From: Diphasiastrum complanatum
Taxonomy: Eukaryota > Streptophyta > Lycopodiopsida > Lycopodiales > Lycopodiaceae
Direction: 5' to 3'
NCBI GenBank assembly: GCA_029204225.1
Contig: CM055106.1
Location: forward strand, 21,149,285-21,213,284
Length of the DNA: 64,000 bases
Shown here: positions 30,559 to 42,937 of the stretch, one piece after another
How positions within the stretch are numbered: the first letter of the stretch is position 1
How the letters are laid out: the number at the start of each line of letters is the position of its first letter
The notes under the pieces: model-generated
Databases searched by the model: none
What the model was told of the DNA's origin: nothing
The model's input: the letters and a program-made list of their open reading frames with translations, nothing else
Position numbers and translations under genes: made by a program

Positions 30559-31270
30559 CTAGTGGGTTAGCCCGTCGTTTACAGGTGGCCGACAATTTGG
30601 GTGGCGGCTTGTGGTCGAGACGTGTGGGTGATGCTCAGAGCGGGCGTTTGATGATCTACTTATCCATCCTCCCCCTCGTGGTTTGTGGCACAAGGGGTGA
30701 AGCTTCTAAAGGTGATTGGTTGCTTCTACTTGGTTGGGTGGTTCTCCATAGTGTGTTTTCCTTTGTGTTTGTCTTGTAAGCATGATCTTGAGGAGCTTTC
30801 CCTCATAGTGGTGGCCTCATGTCTACCATGCAAGCATGTTGCAGGTTGCCACATAGGCTTGCGATAGGCTTGTGTGGCAAGCCAACTAGGCTCTGCAATA
30901 CCTTGAGAGGACCCAAACACTCTAATTGAGACATATGGAGTAGTGCATGTACGTGTGACTGATATAGGTAGGAGGAATGCATGAAGAGCTGTGATCTATT
31001 TATAGTTGACGTGCATGGGGATTGCATGGACTCATGCACATGATCCTACTCTATATATTGAGGTAGTGATTATTCCGTCGACGACTTTGGTCTAGGTCAC
31101 CAGATGAGTTCTTCTCCTCTTGCTATCACATGGCATGGCTTGGGGGGCTAGATCCAGGAGGTTTCTCCAGGAGGGATCTAGGATTGGTTGGGTGGTTTTG
31201 CTCCATAGTCTCTCTTGTGTTTTCCTATCCTCATCTTAGGGGTTTTCCCTAGTGGTCTTTACACAAGTCT
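30559..31270. other. Unassigned stretch before the tandem repeat block
   Basis: No supported gene. Scattered GGCTTG and AAGCC words foreshadow the repeat block that follows. Confidence 0.4.
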
Positions 31271-32085
31271 TGCAAGCTTAGGGTTTGCCACGTGGCAAAC
31301 CACGTAGGTCTAACGTAGGCTTGTGTGACAAGCCAACCAGGCTTTGCCACGTAGGCCTGAGTGGACCTAGAGAGAGAGAGGTGGGGCTCAAAAGCTGCCA
31401 CGTAGGCCTACCATAGGCTTGTGTAGCAGGCCACATAGGCTTGCTATCTACCAAGCCTGCATAGGCTGCCACGTGGCAAATCATGCAGGCTAGGGGTTAG
31501 CCATGTGGCAAACCACGTAGGCCCATCATACGCTGGCAAGCCAACCAAGCTCTGCCTACGTGGTCTGCTATTTGCCAAGCCTGTCGCACACTGCCATGTG
31601 GCAAGCCACGTAGGTCTACCACATGGCAAATCATGCAGGCTTGAGGTTTGCCATGTGGCAAGCCATGTAGACCTACCATAGACTTGTATGGCAAGCCAAC
31701 CGGGCTTTGCCACGTAGGCTTGAGTGGACCTAGAGAGAGAGATATAGGTGGGCTCAAAAGCTGCCATGTGGCAAGCCACGTAGGTTTGCCACATGGCAAA
31801 TCATGCAGGCTTGAGGTTTGCCATGTGGCAAGCCATGTAGACCTACCATAGACTTGTATGGCAAGCCAACCGGGCTTTGCCACGTAGGCTTGAGTGGACC
31901 TAGAGAGAGATATAGGTGGGCTCAAAAGTTGTTGGCAAGCCACGCAGGCCTACCATAGGCTTGCGTGGCAGGCCACATAGGCATGGCATAGGTCTGATTT
32001 CTGCCACGCAAGCATGTCGCAGGCTACCACATAGGCTTGTGTGGCAAGCCAACCAAGCTCTGCCATGTAGGCTTGAGTGGTTTTA
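31271..32085. repeat. Degenerate tandem repeat block with GCCACGTGGC palindromes
   Basis: Built from words such as GGCAAGCCACGTAGGC and GCCATGTGGCAA. A higher-order unit of 170 bp is seen: the stretch starting 31593 recurs at 31763, and a partial third unit starts near 31921. Many units contain the palindrome CCACGTGG, whose core CACGTG is a G-box. No coding function is supported despite open frames. Confidence 0.8.
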
Positions 32086-32268
32086 CAGATCTGTATAGTG
32101 AATGCAAATATACTCAAGTCAATGAATGCAACCAATCCTAAACAACCAGAAAGTTCTGACAACCAGCAAGTTTTTGAAAAGTAGTGTTTTGAGACTTTTT
32201 TTAGCTATTTTTGCAAAAATTAAAATAAAATAGGATTTTTCCGTACCATGCCTACCCCATGGAAGCGG

Positions 32269-32272
<4 letters not shown>

Positions 32273-32315
<43 letters not shown>
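32273..32315. repeat. (TA)n tract at the left end of hAT family B
   Basis: About 43 bp of TA directly before CTAAGGAAG. Confidence 0.9.
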
Positions 32316-32317
<2 letters not shown>

Positions 32318-32811
32318 AAGGAAGTGGACCCTGGACGCGGACGCGCGTCCGTGTTCGCAGGGGTGCGTCAGGGGGTGGACGTGTCCTTTTGCAAATTTTT
32401 TTTTTCAAAAAAAATAAAAATAAAGGCCCCTCCCCTCTCGCTCCCACATGCCCAAAATGAAATAAAAACAATTTTCCTCCCCCCTACCCCCCCCCTCCGG
32501 GATTAGTTATCAAAGGGTGTCTGGCACATACTTGCCCCCTACTGTTAAAAAATAGGAAAAAGGTACCCAAAAAAGTTTGCAACAAACCTAACCACTATCT
32601 ATGCCTCCCATAACTGAGATATTACCAAACAACGATGACTAATGAGCAGTCCATAAATTATTATGAACTAAGCTCAAAAAAGAGAGAAAAAAGCGGCAAA
32701 GAAAGATTTGAAAGAGTTTGGAGTGAAGATGATGGTTTACATGGCTTAGAGATTATTGGTTTAGGGTTTAGGGTTAGCTTGGTGAGAGCGAAAGCTTGGA
32801 GCGTGTATCAG

Positions 32812-33800
32812 TGACTGTCTCAAAGAAGTGAATGCTCACCAAAGGATTTGGGAGAAGTGAATGCTCACTAGAAGAGTGACAAGCTCTCAGGACCACAAGT
32901 TTCTGGGAGAAATCAATGCTTACCAGGAGATTGACTAGCTCTCAAGATAGGGAACCACAAGACCTACACACTACTATGTCTTATATGATGAGATCGGTTT
33001 CCCCCCGGATGAACTTCAACAGCTTACTAACTACTTATGCAAAACTGTGTCATTCACTACAGGGAACCACAAGACCTACACACTACTATGTCTCGGTTGA
33101 TGAGATCGGTTTCTCCCTGGATGAACTTCAACAACTTACTAATTACTTATGGCACATCTTCAACACGCTGCAACACGCTGTCGAAATTTTGCGTACCAAC
33201 ACGGGGGCTCCGAAACATCTCCCAGTTTTCAGGTCCCGACTGGACAAAGTGTCCCTGAAGCTCGGTTCAATGTGAGTGAATGGTCACCAGAAGAGTGAAT
33301 GGTCATCAAAACTGTGCCATTCACTACAAGGAACCACAAGACCGACACAATATCATGTCTTATATCAGCTTCTCAGGAAGGACCAATTGTGATTCCACTT
33401 CCAGAATTGCATGAGAACATGCAAACAAAAAACAAGGGGCCTTTGCAAAGTCTAGCTCTGGCAACCACCTGCCCCCTCCTGTTAAAAAAAAACAAAAAGG
33501 TACCTAAAAAAATATGCAACAAACCCAACCACTGCCCATGACTGTCTCGAAGAAGTGAATGCTCACCAGAGGATTTGGGAGAGGTGAACGCTCACCAGAA
33601 GAGTGACAAGCTCTCAGGACCACAAGTTTCTGGGAGAAATGAATGCTCACCAGAAGGCAAACAAGCTCTCAAGACAACCGAACCACAAGACCTACACATT
33701 ACTTATGTCTTATATGATGAGATTGGTTCCCCTGGATGAACTTCAACAACTTACTAATTATTTATGCAAAACTGTGTCATTCACTACAGGGAGGCCCCGA
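32812..33800. repeat. Duplicated blocks inside the family B element
   Basis: The block at about 32812-33060 (GAATGCTCACCA, AAGTTTCTGGGAGAAAT, ACCACAAGACCTACACA, TGGATGAACTTCAAC) recurs at about 33541-33800, and a half-unit recurs at 33061-33150. These are not similar to any coding element I know; probably an older repeat captured inside the element. Confidence 0.65.
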
Positions 33801-34156
33801 GACCTACACACTACTATGCCCATTTCGCTAGACCTAATTGCGTTTCGCACCCTGCGACGGGCCATTTTGACCGAACGATACCCGAATCGCGCCAGGCACG
33901 ATCCTTTGGGTTCATATTGGGACCACGAATCTGTGGATTGTATTTCTTTGCATTATACACAAGTTCAAGTAAATGCTACACAAGTGCGATTTGTTAGGGA
34001 TTGTTGTTTAGGGTGTAGGGTTAATTGTGCCATTTGTTAGGCTGTGGGGGTTTACTGTTTAGGGTTCAATGATTGGACATGATTCATATGATTTGAGAGA
34101 CATGAAGATGCGCTTGTGTAAAACAATAGCTCAAGCATTTACAGTTTCCATACTAC

Positions 34157-34158
<2 letters not shown>

Positions 34159-34213
<55 letters not shown>
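34159..34213. repeat. (CT)n microsatellite
   Basis: About 55 bp of CT repeat inside the family B element. Confidence 0.9.
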
Positions 34214-34216
<3 letters not shown>

Positions 34217-34445
34217 ATTTTGCACAGAGCAAGCCATTTCTAACTAACCATAAAAATTGCGTAATTCAAACCATTTCTAATTAGCCATTCAAATTTCACA
34301 TACCTAACCATTTCTAACCAACCACGATAAATTAGCCATGACACGAATAAACTGTAAAAAAATATATACATCTCATTTGATGCCAATGTACATGATGCTC
34401 TGTGTGTATCAATATCTACAAGTCTGTGCTAAAAAAATCATCCCT

Positions 34446-35590
34446 CTACGTGCCAGATGCATCTGCAGGGGTGTCAATTACAAAGTTTGCCTGGGAGTCT
34501 GGAGGCATCTGGGACTCCTCCAAGTCTGGGCCAACGCCTGCCAAGAGACGACTAGAAAAATCATCGGTGCGTCCCCTCTTGGCTGGCCTGCCTCTGGGTC
34601 TGCCGAAGGAACCCTCTATGGTACACTCCTGCCTGGGGGTCTCCCTCTGCCACGAGGGGGTCTCTGAGAGGAATCGACTGCCTGTGATGCTCTGAGTTGT
34701 CTCTGCGCAATCTGTCTCTGGGCGGCAGCCTCTGTCTCCCTCGCAAACTCTGACTAGCCATCATCTGAAAGGGGGCGTGAAGCGGGAGTACTGGGTGGGG
34801 CACGTGGACCATCCCCTGCAAGGTCGACCGTCTCGTCTGAATCATATGTGGGCTCATCATCAGAGGAGGGCAATGGAACGTCAGCAGGGAGGGGAGTGGT
34901 CTCCTCGGTGTCATCATCATCCTCAGGATCACCCCGCAGAGCACGCCGAGCGGCATCGTCTGGGTCAACCTCTGGCTCTACCTCATGATTAGCCGCTGCA
35001 AGCAGGCAATCATCGGGATTGACCTGCACAAGTCAATCATTCGTGAGAATAGTCGAAGCAATCGTTATACTAATACGAAAGCAAACAATAGAGCATAGAC
35101 ATATACCTGCAATAGTAGGGAGCCTGCGCCTCCTGCTCTCATGCTGTTCGTGATGCGTCGAACCACCCTGGTGTTGGTGTTGCAATACACGAAGTCATTG
35201 CATCGCTTGGTCGTCAGATGGTTCCGCCTGTTCGTGTGAACAAGGCTGAACGTTGACCAGTTCCGCTCACACATGCAAGCAAAACAATCCTGCATTAATT
35301 GGCAACTACTCGAGTGAGTACCGACCTTGTAGAGACAATGCGAAAATTGGTTTGATAAATGAGATTAGATAACATACCTGTGAAAGGAGTCGGAACGCGA
35401 GCGTCCTTGGGTCTGGCTGTCCAGCGCTGCAGCTCTCCCACCATGATATAGGCAAGAGCCTGTTCTCTCGGACACGTGCAAGGTCCTCGTCGAACAGCCC
35501 CAGACAGTGCCTGAAATTGAGCAGCGATGTGCGTGAGTACACTTGAGCCGCGCAGAGAAATTGAGCAAACAAAAGCAAATGACAAAGCAA
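34446..35590 (-). pseudogene. hAT family B transposase, C-terminal exons with AT-hook tail
   Basis: Minus strand. The first recognisable exon ends ENRLLPISWWESCSAG...LLSQ with donor gtatgt near 35378. The next (about 35288-35108) starts DCFACMCERNWSTF, the hAT dimerisation motif. The last (from about 35023 to the stop at 34446-34448) is acidic (VDPDDAARRALRGDPEDDDD) and ends with AT-hook-like segments: RGRGRPPGR near 34631-34660 and FGRPRGRPAKRGR at 34571-34607. A frameshift separates the two hooks. Intron positions match family A at LLSQ| and |DC.A, so the two families share an ancestor. The N-terminal BED and catalytic core are absent. Confidence 0.75.
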
Positions 35591-35919
35591 GAGTTTACCT
35601 GTAACTGAGCCTCTGCTCCTCGAGCCTCTCGCCCGCCCTCTTTCTCTCCTCTCTCACTCTCTCTGGGTTCTGGGGACTGTTCCGCTGCCCGTGCGCGACC
35701 TTCTGATTTTTTTTTTTGTTTTTCAAATTAAATAACACGTCCGGGGCCCAGACGTGTTTCGGACCCGGATGCATCCGCGTTTAGGACGTTGGACGCGTCT
35801 AGAAAAAAATTTGAAAAAAAAATAGGACGCGTCCGACCCCGCGTTCGGGGGTCGGACGCATCCGGGTCCGGGCGTCAGACGCAGACGCCAAAAGGCTGTG
35901 TCCGCCCCGGACCCTCATG

Positions 35920-35923
<4 letters not shown>

Positions 35924-35963
<40 letters not shown>
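35924..35963. repeat. (TA)n tract between two family B elements
   Basis: About 40 bp of TA. Confidence 0.9.
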
Positions 35964-35965
<2 letters not shown>

Positions 35966-36167
35966 AAGGAAGCGGACGGTGGATGCGGGTGCGTACGACA
36001 ATACGAACACGTTTGTTTTTTATTTTTTTAAATTTTTTTAAATTCTTTTAGGGTTTTTCAGTTAAAAAATAAATAAAACTGGACACGTCCGACCCCGCTG
36101 CGGGGTCGGACGCGTCCGGGTCTGGACGTTGGACGCGGACGCGGCCATTCCGGCCCGGACCCTCATC
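35964..36167 (+). mobile_element. Short family B derivative (about 204-bp MITE)
   Basis: Begins CTAAGGAAGCGGAC, contains several GGACGCGTCC-like subterminal repeats and ends GGACCCTCATCCCTTA; TAAGG and CCTTA are inverse. No coding capacity. Confidence 0.7.
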
Positions 36168-36210
36168 CCTTAACCGCGGTACCATAATGGCGGTACCACG
36201 TGCCACTATG
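36168..36210 (+). mobile_element. 3' end fragment of a family A element
   Basis: ACCGCGGTACCATAATGG to CCACTATG, matching the end of the 197-bp MITE at 30313-30509, cut by the family B derivative. Confidence 0.65.
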
Positions 36211-36241
<31 letters not shown>

Positions 36242-36250
36242 TCTATATAC
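36211..36250. repeat. Imperfect (TA)n tract
   Basis: TA repeat with two C interruptions near its right end. Confidence 0.85.
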
Positions 36251-36596
36251 CATAGTGCCCCATGGTACCGCCATTATGGTGCCAACCTGTAGAACGCGGT
36301 ACCAGGGCGGCACCAACATATAATATTTTTTATTATTTTAGGGACAAGGGAAAGGGACGCTGAAAACGGGCTATGCTTTTGTGGAAACAGAAAGGCAGCG
36401 AAGGCAGGGCGCGGACAACAGCGAAGACAGGGTAGCGAGGGCAGTGAGAGAGATGAAGTGGGGGTGGGGGGGGATTTAGGTTAAAAAAGTAATAAATATA
36501 TTAAATAATATATTATATTATTATATTATGGTGCCGTGGTACCAGTATGAGTCCGCGGTATCGGGATCCGCAGTACCCGGTACCGCTGGATCTATG
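36251..36596 (-). mobile_element. Family A deletion derivative, reverse orientation (346 bp)
   Basis: Begins CATAGTGCCCCATGG (3' end type) and ends GCTGGATCTATG (5' end type), so it lies inverted relative to copy 1. Its interior is related to the 5' leader of the large copies read backward (GGCAGCGAAGGCAGGG). It shows how large copies shrink to MITEs. Confidence 0.75.

Positions 36597-36644
<48 letters not shown>
36597..36644. repeat. (TA)n tract before hAT-A copy 2
   Basis: About 48 bp of TA. Confidence 0.9.
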
Positions 36645-36646
<2 letters not shown>

Positions 36647-37030
36647 TAGGTCCCGCGGTACTGGGTACCGCGAATCCTGGTACCGCGGGACCGTACTGGT
36701 ACCGCGGTACCATAATATAATATATCATTTATTATTTAATATTTTTTTTAATTTTTTTTAACCTAAACTACCTGCCCCCCTCGCATTTCATCAGAAATGT
36801 TTTTGCGCCCTCCTTTGCCCTGCCATCGCTACTGTTTCCGCCTGCCTGCCTTCGATTCCTTGCGTCGCCCTTCGCCCACGCATTGCCCTGCCTTGCATCT
36901 GACTTGCTTCGCCTTGTCTTCGCCCATTTTCAGCGTCTCTCACACAGTGTACCCTGCTGTTTTTTTTCCAGCGTTCCATCCTTGCAGCTTTCGCTTCATC
37001 TGCATTTTGTCCTTAGTTTTCTCCATCACA

Positions 37031-40000
37031 ATGGTGCAATCCAACCTTTCCGGTCTGTGGGACGAGGTAGACATTGTCAGGCGGGTTGCCGACAAGGCCA
37101 ACAAGACCGGTCAAAAGATCGTGCACTGCCGATACTGTCTCGTCGAGTTTGTTGCATCCCTCACTCGCCTTAAAAGCCATCTGCTCGGTGCACGCGCCAA
37201 AAATGGTACCACCTTGAATGCTGCCCCTTGTGGCAGCATGACCGTCCCCGACAGGCAGCGACTACTGGACACCTACGGGCCGCGGCTCGTGGCAGGGGAG
37301 AACACCATTTCGGAGGGCATTCTCCGATTTTGCACCGCTCCTTATGTGGCTGACCCAGAGTTGCTGCCTGCTTGGCTGGCACGCACGAGGAGAGGGAGTG
37401 CATCCTCCTCCGGTCCCTTTGCCCCTCAGCCTCACGCACCCCCATCTGCTCAGATTCCGGTGGATCCCGTCCCGTCGCGTCCGCCAGTTGCCACTGCGGT
37501 TCCACCACCACCCACTGTTGCTCGCACTCCACCAGTCTACGACTTTCTCATGGACTCTCCGCCACCCGAGCAGGCCCTGGATGGTATTGGGCGGGCCTTC
37601 GAGGATGTGGAAGAGATCCTTCTTCCTTCCCTTCCCATCCGGATGACCTCCTCAGCCAGCAGTTTTCGTACCCCATGCCAGATGTTGCCCCTCCACTAGT
37701 GCACCCCACCTATGCTGCTGCACCCATCCTTGCCAGTGCATCCCACTCTCCCCATTCCACGTCTACAGTCGATGCATCCACCAGTGCCCGACCTGTCGCG
37801 TCATCATCCATTCCCGTCACGGTTGGTGCACCGTGCTGGAGGTCCACCACCCGTCGCCCACCAGGGAGAGCCCTCGTGCAGCAGACCATTCGCGGCGCGC
37901 ATCAGCCGCACATGGACAGAGAGGCCACACAGGCCGTGGCCAGTCTGATTTACGAGCTGAACCTGCCCTTTGCCATCACCGACTTTGAGCCCTTCAGAAG
38001 GGCCTTCCGCCTTGCACAGTCTGTTAGCCCTAGCTGGAGAGTCCCTAGTTCAGAGGTTGTTCGCACACACATGCTGAGGGATAGGGTTGAGTCCTTGTCT
38101 AGAGAGATGGAGCCTCTGCGTCGGCACTGGGCCACTTACGGTTGCAGCATCATGTCCGATGGCTGGACTGATGTCAGGAGGAGGCCGATCCTCAACATTC
38201 TGGTCTCCAGCTGCATGGGCACACAGTTTTTGAGGGCAGTGGATTGCAGTAGGGGGGTGAGAGTCATATATGCAGAGTTCATGTTTGATGTCATCAGGTC
38301 TTCCATCCTAGCCATAGGCCCACAACATGTCGTCACGGCGGTGACGGACAATGCCACGAATTGCATTCAGATGGGTGTACTGCTAGAGGCCGAGTTCCCT
38401 CATATTGTTCATACCCCCTGTGCAGCCCACGACATAGACCTTCTGATGGGGGACATTGGAGCACTTCCCTGGGTTAGAGCCATCGTCCGGGAGGCCCTCT
38501 TCTTGGTGACTTTTGTCACGAGAAAGAGGCGTGTTCTTGCCATGTTCCGGGTGTTCAACCATCTGGACCTCCGTAAGCCAGCCCCACGCGCTTTGCATTC
38601 GACTTGGTGGTCATCGACCGTTTGATCAGGTGCAGGGCCCAGCTTCTACAGATGGTTGCCAGTGATCTTTGGGGTGCCAGTACATTTCCGCACACTGAGG
38701 ATGGGGAGCACTTTTCTTCCACGGTGAGGGGAGACCAGTTCTGGAGGGATGCACTGACATTGTCAGGACTGCTTCGACCACTCTACATTGTGCTCCGCAT
38801 GGCTGATAGCGAGGGGTCGACACTTGGACTGGTGTATGAGCGCATGGACCGGATTGGACAATTCCTGCAGCTGCCCATCTTGCAGCCAGAGAGGTAAGCG
38901 ATACAGTGTTGCAATTGACCTTTATCTTTTCAGTACTTGCTAGTTTGTTTTTCTGTCAATGTTAAGCTTTTTCGTAATGCCCTAAACCACATGCCTCTCA
39001 CCTGCAGGATGACAGAGCTGAAGTTCATATGGGAGACGCGGTGGAACTACTTCCACAGGAGTGTCCACAGCGTTGCACACATGCTGCATCCCCTCTTCCT
39101 CTCTCCGACACAGATCGCAGATAGGGAGCTCAAGGCCGATTGGCTTCAGTACATTCACAGGGTGGGTCCACATATAGGTTTGGATCCTATTAGGCTTATG
39201 GAGGAGCTCGCTGCATTTCACATTCGGCCACCCAGCTGCCCAGGATCCAGAGAGGAGGCAGCTACCCATTACTTGGTGGACCATGTTCGGTAGCACATAC
39301 CCATCTATACAGCGTCTTGCACTGCGTATCCTTTCTCAGGTATGCATCTCATTTTATCCTCCATTTTTGTGTTTCGTTGAAGTTTCACCTCTGCCACAAT
39401 GTGCTGAAGTATTTCAATGCACGCACCACAGGACTGTGCTGCCTCCGTGTGTGAGCGCAATTGGAGCACATGGGCACTGATTCACACGAGGAGAAGGAAC
39501 CGGTTGTCAGTGAGTCAGTTGGAGCGGTTGGTGTTCTGTAGCACTAACGCACGTCTCGCCAGGAGGCTTCCGACCATTACGAGCGCATTGCAGGTGATAA
39601 GCTAATCTTTCATAGCATGTTGGTTGACTCTTGGTATGTTGGTTTCATTTCTTGATAAAGTTGTCTCTTTGACATGCAAATTTTAAACCTTGCAAACGAA
39701 GATATCCGATTTGGAGCGCCAGGTTGACTTGCCTACGGACAGCACCCATCCCATGCCTGCAGATGACCTGGGCACAGTTGATGGCAGAGAGAGAGAGGGA
39801 GCTTGCCGAGATGAGAGAGAGAGAGCTTGGGCTTGAGCACAGAGAGCCCCCATTGTATGAGGCAGACGAGCCAGTGTCAGAGGATGAGCATGATGAGGAT
39901 GAGCCCATTCGGGTTGTGTTTGCCAGTTCAGAGAGAGATGAGGCATACCATACAGGTGCAGGGCACACGCCACGGGCAGGGGTCACAGGTGCATCACGTG

Positions 40001-41309
40001 GCAGAGGTGGGACACATGGCACAGGTTATACCGGCAGACCGGCAGGGCACACGGGGGGGGCAGTGGCATACCTACCTATGTCGACATGATGGAGGAGGCT
40101 CTTGATAGAGGGCAGAGTGGTTTAGATGCCGGTCCCGCAGATGTTTGGATGCGTGCAGCACAGAGTCATGGCCGTTACTACGACAACACACCAGAGGAGG
40201 CACCTGATGACTTTCATTGCACGGATTGGGAGGCCATGCAGGGTCTACAGGGTGCACGGGACGAGGCTTGGGTTTATTCAGGGGTTGGTGCACAGGATGA
40301 TTCAGAGGTCGGTGCACAGGATGATTTAGAGGCTGGTGCACAGGATGAGTCCCAGAGCCCAGAGCATTTGTATTCGGATGCCCAGCTGGCCGACTTGGTT
40401 GCCACATTGGATTCAGAGGCCCAGCAGATGCCGAGTGTCAGGGAGCCCCCATCATTTCTTGCCAGCATGCCATACACAGAGTTCCAGCCAGAGCAGCTAC
40501 ACGAGGTGCCTACAGTTCCTCCAGCTCCTCAGAGGGTGTATGTGCGTCGCACAGCTCCTCCAGTGCCACCGATGCCATTTAGGCCTGCAGCGCCTCCATC
40601 GCCGTCCACTTCTGCAGCACCAGGTCTCCATGGTAGGCCACCATCTGTGCCCAGGTTTTCTCTTGCAGCGCCCACATCCACAGTGGCTCCTCCAGTTGCA
40701 GCACCCACGTCACATCCTCCTCCTTTGGCAGCACCCAGGATGTACCAGTACCGGCCACCACAGCGCCCCTTTCAGTACATATCGCCACTGTACTCGCCTC
40801 CTGCACAGCCAGTTCCTCCACCTACAGCAGCCCCACGGGCACACACTCCACGAGCTCATCCTCCTCGCTCAGTTGCACAGGGAGTTCCCTCTTTTGCTTC
40901 CCTATCCCAGCCGGCCTCAGCTTGGGCCCAGCCTAGCCAGCCAGGTGATTTGCATGGGGGTGATGAGGCATTGACAGCTCCTCTTGTCCGCAAGAGACCA
41001 GGCAGGCCCAAGGGTGCACCGAACAAGAAAGGCAAGGCACAGTAACTGCCAGGGAGGAGAGGACGACCACGCAGGGCTCCAGGTATAGGTAGAGGTGCAG
41101 TATCACAGCCAGTTGGAGCAGGTGTTGCTGGTTTGGCCTGCTTGGGGGCTGATGCGAAGGCTGATTGGGAGGATGAGGATGACGAGTCTTTCCCCTCGGA
41201 TACACAGCCCATGCCAGTTCCAGACAGGCAGAGATATCGGCTGCGCGAGTCAGCTCGGGGCCCTGAGTTGTCTCCAGAGCATTCGCCTGAGTCAGAGCCA
41301 GAGCATTGA
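37031..41309 (+). pseudogene. hAT transposase, family A copy 2 (multiple lesions)
   Basis: Colinear with the intact gene of copy 1, including all three introns. Lesions by comparison: a 1-bp deletion at about 37618, a 1-bp deletion at about 38586, a 14-bp deletion in exon 2 near 39217, a 2-bp deletion near 39773, a frame change in the G-run at about 40053, and a nonsense TAA at 41043 just after the first AT-hook. Long open stretches remain between them, so the inactivation is fairly recent. Confidence 0.88.
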
Positions 41310-41832
41310 TTGTGGCTCTGTTGTTTTAGTTTCAGTAGTTTGTCTCTAGCAGACGGTCTACCATTGTACTCAGATGATTTTTCACATTATATACAGTGTT
41401 TGGCCTACATTATTTGCTGCACATTGTGCGTATGTCGCTCTGTACATGTGATGCTTTATTTTATGTCGAAAAATTCTATGTGCGTGTCTGAATCCTGTTT
41501 TCATTTAATTTCGTTTGAAGTGAATGTTAGCTTCACATATATGCACCTACATCATGAGCACAACAATCACCCCTACACCCCAAACGACATTTCATAAACA
41601 CATGTAATACATCTGCATTTAAAAAAATTACAGACATTGCATCTTACATGACCAGGCTCGCGTTGCACAAAAAACAACTATGTATATATTCAACCGTTGT
41701 ATCAGGATAACATCACATATACTGTCATTTTTTTAAGCAGCCATCTAGTTATTTGCTGCACCATAAACTGCCGAAAACTACATTGCAACAGTCCGCCACA
41801 TACGGCTGGACCTCATCTATTCTAAACATCTC

Positions 41833-42198
41833 TCACCGATCCTCCACCGACTCCTCGCCCTCGTCTGGTGCATTGTTTTGTCGCTCTTGCTCTGCCTCCC
41901 GGTTAGCCCGAGCTGCCTCCTGGTTAGCCCGACGTCTGGCCGCCCTTTCCCTGACCATGATGAGTTGCCGTCGTGTGAAATTCATTCCGATCTGCTCATC
42001 CAGATCCAGCTCGACAGCGGGGACAGGACCCACAGTGGGGGTGGGTGGCTCCGGTTCCGGATTTCTCTGCCGAGTCTGTCGCAGCATCTCTCGGATATCT
42101 GCCTCTTGCTTCCGATGTCTCTCGTTGTGCCTTCGAATATCTTCCTCAAGCTTCCTCCTGGCTTCGCCCTCGGGCTTCGGTGGTATGCGCTCTGCCAT
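41833..42198 (-). CDS. hAT-A ORF2, copy 2
   Basis: 121 residues from ATG, the same length as in copy 1 and fully open. The few differences (for example APAVDP to TPTVGP in the Pro-rich hinge and a C-terminal Q to R) avoid the charged helices. Its survival in a copy whose transposase has at least six lesions may reflect short age or function; a substitution-rate test is needed to tell. Confidence 0.6.
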   Translation of the reverse strand: MAERIPPKPEGEARRKLEEDIRRHNERHRKQEADIREMLRQTRQRNPEPEPPTPTVGPVPAVELDLDEQIGMNFTRRQLIMVRERAARRRANQEAARANREAEQERQNNAPDEGEESVEDR

Positions 42199-42883
42199 CT
42201 CGATCGACCTTCTCCTCACAGCACCCTGGTGCTTGAACACCCTCTCACAGCACCCTGGCTCTCAAACCGCCTCTCAAAGCCTGTCACTGGCTCTCACTTG
42301 CTCTCTCACTGTGTATCACTAGCTCTCTCACAGCCTCTGAAAATGCCAACCACAATGGCATTGTGGTGCCTATTTATCCCCACAGCCTGATCGGCCATGT
42401 GGATCCCCATCATCCCTCCATGTGCCTCCGTACCTGCCCCCATGTGATGCTCCCCCGTGTTGGTCTCCCATTGTTGGTCTCCCATTGGGCCCATGGTCTG
42501 CTCACCCACAATGCCCATGTGCCTCTATACTTGCCCCCATGTGATGCTACCCCCCCCTGTGTTGGTCTCCCATTGGCCCCTCGGTCTGCTCACTCGCAGT
42601 GCCCATGTGCCACTGCAACAGTCCCTTGCATCATGTACTGTACCCTCTTTTTTTACACCCAGAACCCCCTTTTTTTTACTTTTTCTTGTCTTTTTTTGGT
42701 AGTTAATATGCAAAAAAAAATTATTAAAAATATATGAAAAAATAAAAAAAATATTAAAGATGGTACCGCCCTGGTACCGCGGATCCCAGGGCGGTACCGT
42801 ACCGGCGGTACCACTGATATGGTACCGCCGGTACCACTGATATGGTACCGGCGGTACCATACCAGCGGTACCACGAGGTACTA

Positions 42884-42885
<2 letters not shown>

Positions 42886-42935
<50 letters not shown>
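42886..42935. repeat. (TA)n tract after hAT-A copy 2
   Basis: About 50 bp of TA. Confidence 0.9.

Positions 42936-42937
<2 letters not shown>

Larger units (their letters stand above)
32316..35923 (-). mobile_element. hAT family B element (3.6 kb, transposase partly deleted)
   Basis: The left end is CTAAGGAAGTGGACCCTGG; both ends carry GGACGCG/CGCGTCC-type repeats, and (TA)n stands on both sides. The right end GGACCCTCATGTCTG is only weakly inverse to the left end. The short relative at 35964-36167 ends CCTTA, inverse to TAAGG, which fits a hAT terminal repeat. It contains the last exons of a hAT transposase on the minus strand and about 2 kb of non-transposase sequence at the left. The BED and DUF659 parts are missing, so it is non-autonomous. 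Confidence 0.7.
36645..42885 (+). mobile_element. hAT family A, copy 2 (6.2 kb, inactivated)
   Basis: Same ends, order and length as copy 1: CATAGGTCCCGCGG at the left, CACGAGGTACTATG at the right, (TA)n on both sides. It carries a broken transposase and an intact ORF2. Confidence 0.9.

Noticed and set aside
31278-31943. Minus-strand ORFs across the tandem repeat block
   Set aside because: They follow the repeat period and contain no domain; open only because of repeat composition.
32755-32780. Telomere-like TTTAGGG copies (also near 21745 and 34010)
   Set aside because: Only two or three units each; too short to call interstitial telomeric repeats.
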